Assembly (NCBI GenBank): GCA_012271025.1
Contig: JAAXHF010000011.1
Location: forward strand, 1-11,426
DNA from: Deltaproteobacteria bacterium
GTDB lineage: Bacteria > Desulfobacterota_B > Binatia > Bin18
Direction of reading: 5' to 3'
Length of the DNA: 11,426 nt
A program made the position numbers and the translations under genes. The notes beneath the pieces were generated by a model. That model ran no database searches, had not been told where the DNA came from, and worked only from the letters and a program-made list of their open reading frames with translations. Position 1 is the stretch's first letter. Each line of letters starts with the position of its first letter. Of the stretch, positions 1 to 6,436 are shown in pieces.

Positions 1-901
1 AGGCCAGCCAGCGCACGTCGTTGGCGATCTTCATCAGCGCCCCGGCCAGGGTGCGCAGCGAGGCACTGGCGGTGACCATGGCGTCGTGGGCCGACAGCGA
101 GGCAAACTTGTTTGGCGCCGAGATGAACGACCGTCCGGTCTCGGCCGACATCTTGGCCGCGGCCAGATCACCGAACTGGGGATGGGCGTTGAGGCCGGTG
201 CCGACCGCCGTCCCGCCGATTGCCAGCTCGCACAGTCCGGGAATCGCCCGACGCACGTCGGCCAGGGCGGCGTCAAGCTGGGCCGCCCAGCCGCCAATCT
301 CCTGTCCCAGGGTGATCGGGGTGGCGTCCTGCAAATGGGTGCGGCCGACCTTGACCACGGTGCCGAACTGCTCGGATTTGGCGTGCAGGGTGGCGGCCAG
401 CTGGCTGACGGCCGGAATCAGCACGTCTTCGAGCTGCTCGACCGCAGCAATGTGCATGGCGGTGGGAAAGGTATCGTTGGAGCTCTGGCCACGGTTGACA
501 TCGTCATTGGGGTGGATCGGCTTCTTTGAACCCATCTCGCCCCCGGCCAGCTCAATGGCCCGGTTTGAGATCACCTCATTGGTGTTCATATTGGTCTGGG
601 TGCCCGAGCCGGTCTGGAAGACCACCAGCGGGAAGTGGTCGTCAAGGGCACCGGAGATCACCTCGTCGGCCGCTCGGACGATCAGGTCGACCTTGTCCTG
701 GGGCAGCTGTCCCAACTCGCCGTTGGCCAGAGCGGCGCTTTTCTTGAGCACGCCCATGGCCCGGATGATGGGCCGGGTGAAACGGAAACGCTCAACACCG
801 ATGGGGAAGTTGGTGCGCGAACGCTCGGTCTGGGCTCCCCAGTATCGGTCGGCAGCAACCTCGATTGCTCCCATGCTGTCCGTCTCAGTTCTCGTTTTCA
901 T
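1..901 (-). CDS. fumC: Class II fumarate hydratase (fumarase C), 3' end outside window
   Basis: This enzyme reversibly hydrates fumarate to L-malate in the cytosol; class II fumarases are iron-free homotetramers. The start is ATG at 901-899, preceded by a purine-rich AAAGGG stretch, and 300 codons lie in the window. The family is usually about 460 residues, so roughly the last third is missing, including the family signature around GSSxMPxKxN. Visible family motifs are the N-terminal SMGAIEV and [19 protein letters not shown] at residues 97-106, the S140-S141-N142 motif, and [10 protein letters not shown] with T188-H189, which corresponds to the catalytic His188 region of E. coli FumC. The gene lies 56 bp behind frdD on the same strand, so it is probably the last gene of the mdh-frd-fum group. 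Argininosuccinate lyase and aspartase are relatives, but these motifs fit fumarase better. Confidence 0.96.
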   Translation of the reverse strand, partial: MKTRTETDSMGAIEVAADRYWGAQTERSRTNFPIGVERFRFTRPIIRAMGVLKKSAALANGELGQLPQDKVDLIVRAADEVISGALDDHFPLVVFQTGSGTQTNMNTNEVISNRAIELAGGEMGSKKPIHPNDDVNRGQSSNDTFPTAMHIAAVEQLEDVLIPAVSQLAATLHAKSEQFGTVVKVGRTHLQDATPITLGQEIGGWAAQLDAALADVRRAIPGLCELAIGGTAVGTGLNAHPQFGDLAAAKMSAETGRSFISAPNKFASLSAHDAMVTASASLRTLAGALMKIANDVRWLA

Positions 902-957
902 GCCTTACCCTTTGCTTATGTTGATGGCCGATCCCGGAGAGAGATGGACCACGGCGT

Positions 958-1293
958 TCAGATCGCCAGCAGGACAAAGACGGTCGCCACCGTCCCGACG
1001 ATGGCCGCGCCATAACAGATGACCGCAATCGGCATCTGATAGCCGCGCATGCCCGTATCGTACAGGGTATGCCGAATGCGGTGCACACAGTGAAAAAATG
1101 TCAGGGAGAAAAGAACGAACAGGTAGAGCTTGGTCAGCGGATGGGCGACCAGGCTGGCCAGGGATTCGGCCGAGACCCAGCCCAGGGGAATCGCGATGCC
1201 GCTCAGCACGACATGGATCGGCACTAGCAGAGCGGCAACCATGCCCCCGGCCGAAAACAGAGACCACCAGAACGCTTCGCCCGACTTGGCCAT
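958..1293 (-). CDS. frdD: Fumarate reductase membrane anchor subunit D
   Basis: This is the second hydrophobic anchor subunit of quinol:fumarate reductase (complex II family). With FrdC it holds the FrdAB catalytic dimer to the inner membrane and forms the quinone pocket. The 111-residue protein (E. coli FrdD is 119) has three likely membrane helices at about 12-36, 54-75 and 87-110. The N-terminal FWWSLFSAGGM matches the FrdD-specific FWGLFGAGGM region, with W10 near the quinone-site tryptophan. H71-R72 in the CVHRIRH segment matches the His-Arg pair before helix end 2 of E. coli FrdD. No SdhD-type heme-ligand pattern is seen. Start: GAGGAG sits 8 bases before the ATG, inside the 3' end of frdC, with a 4-bp gap between the genes. 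Confidence 0.92.
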   Translation of the reverse strand: MAKSGEAFWWSLFSAGGMVAALLVPIHVVLSGIAIPLGWVSAESLASLVAHPLTKLYLFVLFSLTFFHCVHRIRHTLYDTGMRGYQMPIAVICYGAAIVGTVATVFVLLAI

Positions 1294-1297
1294 AGCT

Positions 1298-1687
1298 TCA
1301 GCTCCTCAGGACGATCAACAGGATCACGACCGACACCACCAGCCAGGCCAGATAGTGCGAGCCGGCGATCACAACCGGCGGCACACGCTCTTCTCCCCGA
1401 CGCACGATAATGACCTGGGGGGTCAGGTTGAACCAGGTGATGCTGTGGTAGAGCGCGGCAGCCAGGACCAGCAGGTGGAACACAATCCAGCCCGGCGAGG
1501 CCAGCCGCGCCGCCGCCGCCGCATACGCCTCAGGCCCCTGGGCCAATTCGGCCAGCTGGACGAGGAAGACGACCAGAAAGACGCCAATGAACACGCTGGT
1601 CAGCTCACGCAGCATGAACAGCACATAGTTGCGCTTGGCCAGCCACCAGGTGGACGCGGATATCGGGCGGTGGTACGGCTCGCTCAT
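1298..1687 (-). CDS. frdC: Fumarate reductase membrane anchor subunit C
   Basis: This is the first hydrophobic anchor subunit of quinol:fumarate reductase, located in the cytoplasmic membrane. Its 129 residues match E. coli FrdC (131). The N-terminal [12 protein letters not shown] corresponds to the FrdC PYVRPMTSTWW motif. R27-E28 in FMLRE aligns with Arg28-Glu29 of E. coli FrdC, where the Glu takes part in menaquinone protonation. [10 protein letters not shown] (H81, W85) matches AALLHTKTWF. Three membrane helices are likely at about 22-46, 66-88 and 105-127. The ATG overlaps the frdB stop as ATGA, which suggests translational coupling; GAGGGGA lies just upstream. FrdC/FrdD-type anchors belong to heme-free type D enzymes that usually work with menaquinone; that this organism uses menaquinone is an inference. 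Confidence 0.92.
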   Translation of the reverse strand: MSEPYHRPISASTWWLAKRNYVLFMLRELTSVFIGVFLVVFLVQLAELAQGPEAYAAAAARLASPGWIVFHLLVLAAALYHSITWFNLTPQVIIVRRGEERVPPVVIAGSHYLAWLVVSVVILLIVLRS

Positions 1688-2430
1688 TGGGATCCCCTCG
1701 GCAGCAGCATAGACTTGAACCAGTCAATGGCTCCAGAGGCCTTGGCCTGCTGAATGGCCCCGGCCGGGTCCACGTGCTTGGGACAGACGACGGAGCACTC
1801 GCTCACAAAGGTGCACTCCCACACGCCCTCGTGCTTTGAGATGACCTCGCGCCTGGCGTCCTCGCCCTGATCGCGGGAGTCGAGGTTATAGCGCTGGGCC
1901 AGGGCAATCGCCGCCGGCCCCACAAAGGACGAGTCCAGACCGTAGACCGGGCAGGCCGCGTAGCACAGCATGCAGTTGATGCACATGCTGAACTGTTTGT
2001 AGCTGGCCAGCTCGGCCGGGCTCTGCAAATACTCGCCCTCGGCAACCGGTTTCTCCTCCTCACGGATGAGCCACGGCTGGACATCCTGGAGCTTGGCCAT
2101 GAAGTCGTCCATGTTGATGATCAGGTCGCGCTCGACCGGGAAATTGGCCAGCGGTTCGACCCGGACCGGTTGGGGATAGTAGTCCCGGAGAAAGGCCGCG
2201 CAGCTGAGCTTGGGCTCGTTATTGATCATCATGCCACAGCTGCCGCACACGCCCATATGGCACGACCAGCGGTAGGACAGGCTGCCGTCCACCTCATCCT
2301 TGACATAGTTCAGCGCGTCCAGGACAACCCAGTCCTCGCGGTAGGGCACGGTGTAGGTCTGGAAAGTCGGTTCTTGCTCGACCTCCGGCCGGTAGCGAAA
2401 GACCTCCAGCGTGATGCTGCGCTCAGCCAT
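1684..2430 (-). CDS. frdB: Fumarate reductase/succinate dehydrogenase iron-sulfur subunit
   Basis: This subunit carries electrons between the flavoprotein and the membrane quinone site through three Fe-S clusters. The protein is 248 residues (E. coli FrdB is 244) and all ligands are present. The N-terminal plant-ferredoxin-like domain has C57, C62, C65 and C77 for [2Fe-2S]. The C-terminal domain has C150, C153, C156 and C216 for [4Fe-4S], and C160, C206 and C212 for [3Fe-4S]. The [2Fe-2S] cysteines have the same numbering as in E. coli FrdB and the others are offset by two. The start ATG is 2 bp after the frdA stop, with GGAG of its ribosome binding site inside the last frdA codons. The fumarate reductase label rests mainly on the FrdC/FrdD-type partners, since this subunit alone does not separate Frd from Sdh. 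Confidence 0.96.
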   Translation of the reverse strand: MAERSITLEVFRYRPEVEQEPTFQTYTVPYREDWVVLDALNYVKDEVDGSLSYRWSCHMGVCGSCGMMINNEPKLSCAAFLRDYYPQPVRVEPLANFPVERDLIINMDDFMAKLQDVQPWLIREEEKPVAEGEYLQSPAELASYKQFSMCINCMLCYAACPVYGLDSSFVGPAAIALAQRYNLDSRDQGEDARREVISKHEGVWECTFVSECSVVCPKHVDPAGAIQQAKASGAIDWFKSMLLPRGSQ

Positions 2431-2432
2431 CG

Positions 2433-4190
2433 TTAATCTCCATATTTTCGTTCAGCCGGCGGCCAACGGGTGATGACCACATCCCGGTACTCGATGCGGG
2501 GCGGACCGTCGTCGCTGCGGTAGGCCATCGAGTGGGCCAGAAAGTTGTCGTCGTCGCGCTGGGGATGGTCGGTACGCTGGTGAGAGCCGCGCGACTCTGT
2601 TCGGGCGACTGCGGAATAGGCCACGGCCTCGGCCACATCCAGCATGCACTCCAGTTCCAGGGCTGCCGTCAGGTCGGTATTGAAGGTCAGGCTGCGGTCG
2701 TCGAGGGAGATGTTGGCAAACCGCTCCTTGAGTTCGGACACCTTGTTACAGGTCTCTTGCAGCGAGTCCCGGGTCCGATAAATACCGGCCCCGGCCTCCA
2801 TGGTCGCCGTCATCTCGGCCCGCAGGCTGGCGATGCGCTCGGTGCCGTCGGTCTTGCTGATGAACTGCTGATTGATGCGCGTCTGCTCGTCCCTGGCCTG
2901 AGCCTCGAGCGCCTGGGTGTCACACGCTGGCTGTTCCTGGGCAAAGGTCGCGGCCGCGCTGCCGGCCCGGGCGCCAAACACCAGGAGTTCGGTGAGCGAG
3001 TTCGAGCCGAGCCGGTTGGCCCCGTTGATGCTGACACACGCGCATTCGCCGGCCGCATACAGCCCCGGCAGCGGGGTCGCCGCCTCAATATCGGTGTGGA
3101 TCCCGCCCATCATATAGTGCACCACCGGCCGGACCGGGATCGGTTCGTAGACCGGATCAATCCCCGCGTAGTTCTTGGCCAGCTCACGGACGAAGGGGAT
3201 CTTCTTGTCGATCTTTTCCTCGCCGAGGTGGCGGACATCGAGGTGGACCACGTCGCCGTAGGGTCCCGGCATCGTGTTGCCCTTGTCGTGCTCTTTGACA
3301 AAGCACTGCGACAGCTTGTCGCGCGGACCGAGTTCCATGGTCCGTTTCTGGGGGTGTTCGGGGTCGTTGACATCCAGCGGCTTGCCCAGATCGTAGTCCT
3401 GCAGGTAACGGTAGCCGTCCTTGTTGACCAGGATGCCGCCCTCGCCCCGGGCCGCCTCGGTGATCAGGATGCCCGTCCCCGGCAGGCCGGTCGGATGGTA
3501 CTGGACGAACTCCATGTCTTTCAGCGCGACTCCGGCCCGATAGGCCAGAGCCATGCCGTCACCGGTCTTGATGGCCCCGTTGGTGGTGAAGGGGAAGATT
3601 CGGCCGGCCCCGCCGGTACACATGATGACCGCCTTGGCCAGCACCGGCTGGACCATGCCGCTGCGCAGCTCAACCGCCGTCACCCCCTGGCAGCGACCGT
3701 TCTCGACCAGCAGCTTGGTGGCGAAACTCTCGTCGTAGCGCGTGATCGAGGTGTACTTCAGCGAGGTTTGAAACAGCGCGTGCAGCAGGTGGAAACCGGT
3801 CTTGTCGGCGGCAAACCAGGTGCGCTCAATCCGCATTCCGCCGAACGGGCGAACCGCAACCCGGCCGTCGGGCTCCCGACTCCAGGGACAGCCCCAGTGC
3901 TCCAGCTGGATCAACTCGGCCGGCGCCTCATTGACAAACAGCTCGACCGCATCCTGGTCCGCCATCCAGTCGGAACCGGTGATCGTATCGTTGATATGAT
4001 CTTCGATGCTGTCGTTCTCTTTGATGACCGCCGCAGTCCCGCCCTCAGCCGCAACCGTATGGCTGCGCATCGGGTAGACCTTGGACACCAGGGCGATGTC
4101 GAGCTGAGGATTAATCTCGGCCACGGCAATGGCAGCCCGGAGTCCCGCCCCGCCACCGCCGACAATGAGGATGTCATGCACAGGTGCCAT
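2433..4190 (-). CDS. frdA: Fumarate reductase/succinate dehydrogenase flavoprotein subunit
   Basis: This is the catalytic subunit that interconverts fumarate and succinate, working on the cytoplasmic face with FrdB. The 585-residue protein starts with an FAD-binding Rossmann fold (GGGGAG at 11-16). It has H44 in SHTVAAEGG, the covalent FAD attachment site in the family. Active-site residues correspond to E. coli FrdA: H232 in YHPTGL, E245 and R248 in [10 protein letters not shown]290 in ELGPRDK (E. coli Arg287), H358 in VHYMMGG (E. coli His355) and R393 in [10 protein letters not shown] (E. coli Arg390). The protein ends just after PPAERKYGD, without the longer tail of E. coli FrdA. The start ATG is preceded by AAGGGAAA. 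The preferred direction of the reaction cannot be read from these conserved residues. Confidence 0.96.
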   Translation of the reverse strand: MAPVHDILIVGGGGAGLRAAIAVAEINPQLDIALVSKVYPMRSHTVAAEGGTAAVIKENDSIEDHINDTITGSDWMADQDAVELFVNEAPAELIQLEHWGCPWSREPDGRVAVRPFGGMRIERTWFAADKTGFHLLHALFQTSLKYTSITRYDESFATKLLVENGRCQGVTAVELRSGMVQPVLAKAVIMCTGGAGRIFPFTTNGAIKTGDGMALAYRAGVALKDMEFVQYHPTGLPGTGILITEAARGEGGILVNKDGYRYLQDYDLGKPLDVNDPEHPQKRTMELGPRDKLSQCFVKEHDKGNTMPGPYGDVVHLDVRHLGEEKIDKKIPFVRELAKNYAGIDPVYEPIPVRPVVHYMMGGIHTDIEAATPLPGLYAAGECACVSINGANRLGSNSLTELLVFGARAGSAAATFAQEQPACDTQALEAQARDEQTRINQQFISKTDGTERIASLRAEMTATMEAGAGIYRTRDSLQETCNKVSELKERFANISLDDRSLTFNTDLTAALELECMLDVAEAVAYSAVARTESRGSHQRTDHPQRDDDNFLAHSMAYRSDDGPPRIEYRDVVITRWPPAERKYGD

Positions 4191-4220
4191 ACTTTCCCTT
4201 ATGTTGGTAAAGAGCGTGCT

Positions 4221-4262
4221 GCTCTCTTTCCGGGTCAGGATCGGTCATCAAGGCTCTCTTTC
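4221..4262. repeat. Pair of 10-bp direct repeats in the frdA leader
   Basis: The sequence gctctctttc occurs at 4221-4230 and again, identical, at 4253-4262. The copies are 32 bp apart start to start, about three helical turns. Both lie in the 127-bp gap between mdh and frdA, 30 and 62 bp upstream of the frdA start. A small inverted repeat (agagc 4211-4215, gctct 4221-4225) overlaps the proximal copy. The arrangement would suit a regulator binding site or a leader element for frdABCD, but nothing shows what binds it. The rest of this gap holds no clear sigma-70 promoter that I can support. Confidence 0.45.
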
Positions 4263-4294
4263 TTGTCCTGAGCCGTACCACAGGCCCGCGCTGT

Positions 4295-4306
4295 CCGCAG
4301 CTGCGG
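4295..4306. repeat. 12-bp perfect palindrome just after mdh
   Basis: The palindrome ccgcagctgcgg lies 11 bp beyond the mdh stop codon and is followed on the plus strand by tttt. As RNA it could form only a four-base-pair stem with a four-base loop. On the minus strand, the direction of mdh and frdA, it is preceded by A residues and not followed by a U-tract. It is therefore not a convincing terminator for mdh, and mdh-frdA read-through remains possible. Confidence 0.3.
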
Positions 4307-4317
4307 TTTTCCCGGCC

Positions 4318-5265
4318 CTATGCGTTTTGCGCCAACACCGTGTCCATGGCAGCGACCAGTTCCTGCACATGGCTGACCGACACCTGCATCTCCTGCTTTT
4401 CCTTGTCGCTCAGCGCAATGTCCACGACCCGTTCGACCCCACCGGCTCCGATGCTCACCGGCACGCCAAAATACACACCCTCAATCCCGTACTCGCCTTC
4501 GAGGTAGGCCGCACAGGGCAGGATGTGCTTCTTGTCGTACAGGTAGGCCTCGGTCATCTGGACCGCAGCCGAAGCCGGCGAATAGAAGGCCGAGCCGGTC
4601 TTGAGCAGGGCCACGATCTCACCGCCGGCCTGGCGAACCCGGTTCTCGATCTCCTCAAGCCGGTCGGCCGCGATCAGCCGCTCAATCGGAATGCCGCCGA
4701 CCTGGCAGTAGCTCCGCACCGGCACCATATCGTCGCCGTGGCCGCCCAGGACCATGGCCGTCACGTTTTTGACCGACACGTTCAGCTCCTGGGCGATAAA
4801 GGTCCGGTAGCGCGACGAGTCGAGCACCCCGGCCTGGCCGACGACCCGATTTTTGGGAAAGCCGGTGACACGTTTGGCCAGGGTCACCATGGCGTCGAGC
4901 GGGTTGGTAATCACGATCAGAAAGCTGTTCGGCGCATAGCTGGCGATGTTCTCCGAGACCTCGCGCATGATTTTGCAGTTGATGCCCAGCAGGTCGTCCC
5001 GGCTCATGCCCGGCTTACGGGCCACTCCGGCGGTCACGATGCACACGTCCGCATCCTGAATGTCGCTGTAGCTGGTCGTGCCGGTCAGGTTCACGTCGTA
5101 GCCCTCAATCGGTCCGGCTTCGAGCAGGTCGAGCGCCTTCCCCTGGGGCAGGCCGTCAATCACGTCGTACAGAACCACATCGCCGAGTCCCTTGAGGGCG
5201 CACAGGTGGGCCAGCGTGCCCCCGATATTGCCCGCGCCGATCAGTGCAATTTTCTTTCGTGCCAT
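4318..5265 (-). CDS. mdh: NAD-dependent malate dehydrogenase, LDH-like type
   Basis: This cytosolic enzyme oxidises L-malate to oxaloacetate with NAD, or the reverse. The start is ATG 5265-5263: the protein then begins [16 protein letters not shown], the nucleotide-binding strand and loop, and GGAG lies 8 bases upstream. The reading frame is open for 23 more codons, but that extension has no family similarity. The product is 315 residues, typical of the LDH-like malate dehydrogenases. D34 at the end of strand two favours NAD over NADP. R83 and R89 in [11 protein letters not shown] are malate-type substrate-binding arginines; lactate dehydrogenases have Gln at the first position. N121, D149, R152 and H176 (GGHGDD) complete the catalytic set. 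A probable terminator separates it from lysR upstream, and frdA follows 127 bp downstream. Confidence 0.95.
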   Translation of the reverse strand: MARKKIALIGAGNIGGTLAHLCALKGLGDVVLYDVIDGLPQGKALDLLEAGPIEGYDVNLTGTTSYSDIQDADVCIVTAGVARKPGMSRDDLLGINCKIMREVSENIASYAPNSFLIVITNPLDAMVTLAKRVTGFPKNRVVGQAGVLDSSRYRTFIAQELNVSVKNVTAMVLGGHGDDMVPVRSYCQVGGIPIERLIAADRLEEIENRVRQAGGEIVALLKTGSAFYSPASAAVQMTEAYLYDKKHILPCAAYLEGEYGIEGVYFGVPVSIGAGGVERVVDIALSDKEKQEMQVSVSHVQELVAAMDTVLAQNA

Positions 5266-5273
5266 AGCGTATG

Positions 5274-5277
5274 CTCC
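5274..5277 (-). promoter_or_regulatory. Ribosome binding site that fixes the mdh start
   Basis: On the minus strand GGAG is followed by 8 bases and the ATG at 5265-5263. This supports the 315-residue form over a start 69 bases upstream. Confidence 0.6.
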
Positions 5278-5296
5278 AGAGCCTGGCCCTTCGTCC

Positions 5297-5328
5297 AGCA
5301 TGAGAATAGGGGGTAAAATGCCAAAATT
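5297..5328 (-). promoter_or_regulatory. AT-rich candidate mdh promoter/operator segment
   Basis: This stretch is strikingly AT-rich for the window and lies 32-63 bp upstream of mdh. On the minus strand a TTGGCA box (5324-5319, 5 of 6 to the -35 consensus) is followed after 16 bp by CATGCT (5302-5297, 3 of 6 to the -10 consensus). A second -10-like TATTCT at 5308-5303 has no well-spaced -35. The segment also contains tgccaaaatt (5319-5328), which recurs in the lysR leader at 6340-6349. Promoter placement is tentative. Confidence 0.3.
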
Positions 5329-5334
5329 TCCCAA

Positions 5335-5354
5335 GCCTGTCTAGCCCGACAGGC
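5335..5354 (-). terminator. Hairpin downstream of lysR, likely terminator
   Basis: A perfect 7-bp inverted repeat (gcctgtc 5335-5341, gacaggc 5348-5354) with a 6-base loop starts 37 bp after the lysR stop. On the minus strand the stem is followed by TTGGGAAATTTT, a broken T-rich stretch, and two G-T pairs can extend the stem. Its position between lysR and mdh fits termination of lysR transcription, though the T-tract is poor, so termination may be partial. Confidence 0.5.
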
Positions 5355-5391
5355 CCCAGCGCTGCGGTCCCAGCCCACGCCCGAGCCGAAC

Positions 5392-6315
5392 CTAGGACGT
5401 GGCCCGCAGCGCCGGGGTGGGGCGTGTCGCGGACCGCGATTCGCCTCGCAGGAAGCGCACGAACTCCTGAACCGCAGGGGTGAAACGACGGCCCCGCTTG
5501 GAGAGGATCCCCAGCGGCCGCATCACCACCTCGTCGACAAAGGGAATCACCTTCAGGGTGTTATTTTGGACCTCCTGCACAATACTCGGCTCAGGGACAA
5601 TGGCCAGGCTTGAGCCGAGTTCGACGATCCGTTTGACGGTTTCGATATTGTCCACCTCTGTGGTGTACTGCACCCGGACGTGGTGTTGACGAAAAATCCG
5701 GTCCAGCGCCCGGCGGGTCGGAATATCGCGCTCAAAACCGACAAACTTCTCCCGGTCCAGGCTTTTCATCGGCAAGCTGCTGAGGGCGGCGAACGGGTGC
5801 TGCGGCGCACACACCAGGACCAGCCGATCCTCACGAAACGGCGTGACCACAATCTGGGAGCGTTTGGTTGGGTAGGCCACGATGCCCAGGTCAATATCCC
5901 CACGGCTCACGTCTTCGTAGATCTTGTTGACCCGGGTGTACTCGAGGTGGACCTCGACCTCGGGAAAAGTCTGAAGGTAGTGCTTGAGTGGAGCGGACAG
6001 CTCGTACAGCCCGACACTGTAGACCGTGTTGACCCGCACGCTCCCGGCTACCGTGTGCGACAGGGCCTGCAGCTCCTCTTCGATCTGGCGATACTTTTGG
6101 GAGATCTGCTTCCCGGCCTGGTACAGGGCTTCCCCGGCCTGGGTGAGTCGGATGCGTCCCCGAGAACGCTCGACCAGCTGTCGGTCGTAGTGGGCTTCGA
6201 GACTGCGGATCTGCTGGCTGACTGCAGACTGGGTCAGCAGATTCTTTGACGCCGCCCGGGAAAAACTGCCCGTCTCGACCACGTCACAGAAGACTTTAAA
6301 GAGTTCCAGATGCAT
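5392..6315 (-). CDS. LysR-family transcriptional regulator
   Basis: This is a DNA-binding regulator that normally acts as a tetramer and responds to a small-molecule co-inducer. From ATG 6315-6313 the product is 307 residues, usual for the family. The winged helix-turn-helix covers about residues 3-60, with SFSRAASKNLLTQSAVSQQI as the recognition segment, then a linker helix to about 90. The periplasmic-binding-protein-like effector domain follows at about 91-295 (GSVRVNTVYSVG onwards, including DIDLGIVAYP). The frame is open 75 codons further upstream, but only this start places the HTH at the N terminus; no strong Shine-Dalgarno precedes it. It is divergent from the ThDP enzyme gene, the classical arrangement for a LysR regulator and its target. 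The effector is unknown. Confidence 0.93.
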   Translation of the reverse strand: MHLELFKVFCDVVETGSFSRAASKNLLTQSAVSQQIRSLEAHYDRQLVERSRGRIRLTQAGEALYQAGKQISQKYRQIEEELQALSHTVAGSVRVNTVYSVGLYELSAPLKHYLQTFPEVEVHLEYTRVNKIYEDVSRGDIDLGIVAYPTKRSQIVVTPFREDRLVLVCAPQHPFAALSSLPMKSLDREKFVGFERDIPTRRALDRIFRQHHVRVQYTTEVDNIETVKRIVELGSSLAIVPEPSIVQEVQNNTLKVIPFVDEVVMRPLGILSKRGRRFTPAVQEFVRFLRGESRSATRPTPALRATS

Positions 6316-6386
6316 ACAGACGAGAGATGCGAAGCACAGTGCCAAAATTCGGCCCGCGTGTCCAGGCGTGCGGCCCGCCGCAAAGC

Positions 6387-6415
6387 TTGACTCCCCGACC
6401 GCTGTCCAGCATGTT
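6387..6415 (+). promoter_or_regulatory. Candidate sigma-70 promoter of the ThDP-gene block
   Basis: TTGACT (6387-6392, 5 of 6 to the -35 consensus) is followed after 17 bp by CATGTT (6410-6415, 3 of 6 to the -10 consensus). A start about 7 bases later would put the Shine-Dalgarno at the very 5' end of the message. The weak -10 would fit a promoter that needs an activator such as the neighbouring LysR protein. Confidence 0.3.
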
Positions 6416-6423
6416 CTCGGGAG

Positions 6424-6431
6424 AGGAGGAG
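6424..6431 (+). promoter_or_regulatory. Strong ribosome binding site of the ThDP-enzyme gene
   Basis: AGGAGGAG lies 5 to 7 bases before ATG 6437-6439. It decides for this start over an in-frame ATG at 6368. Confidence 0.75.
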
Positions 6432-6436
6432 TTGCT

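Larger units (their letters stand above)
6316..6436. promoter_or_regulatory. Divergent lysR / ThDP-gene control region
   Basis: This 121-bp gap must hold promoters for two divergent genes and, by family habit, the LysR binding sites. Visible elements are tgccaaaatt at 6340-6349 (same 10-mer as upstream of mdh) and the direct repeat cggcccgc at 6350-6357 and 6371-6378, 21 bp apart (two helical turns), with gcgtg also repeated at 6356-6360 and 6366-6370. I did not find a clean T-N11-A dyad, so the exact operator is not assigned. Confidence 0.5.

Noticed and set aside
21..1022. Plus-strand open frame of 333 codons at the left edge
   Set aside because: The minus strand here encodes fumarase with clear motifs; this frame is its antisense shadow.
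2532..4271. Long plus-strand open frame of 579 codons opposite frdA
   Set aside because: It has no recognisable motifs and lies antisense to a gene with all catalytic residues. Long antisense frames arise from G+C-biased third positions.
4295..4310. Palindrome plus T-run as terminator of a plus-strand transcript
   Set aside because: No plus-strand gene ends nearby and the stem is only 4 bp with a 4-base loop.
4129..5316. Plus-strand open frame of 395 codons opposite mdh
   Set aside because: It is His/Arg/Val-rich without domain features and antisense to a clear mdh.
5266..5334. N-terminal extension of mdh by 23 codons
   Set aside because: The extension has no family similarity, and a Shine-Dalgarno is correctly placed for the internal ATG, where the Rossmann fold begins.
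6326..6346. Sigma-54-like promoter (TGGCAC, then TTCG) upstream of lysR
   Set aside because: The -12 GC is one base out of register with the -24 GG, and sigma-54 promoters need exact spacing.
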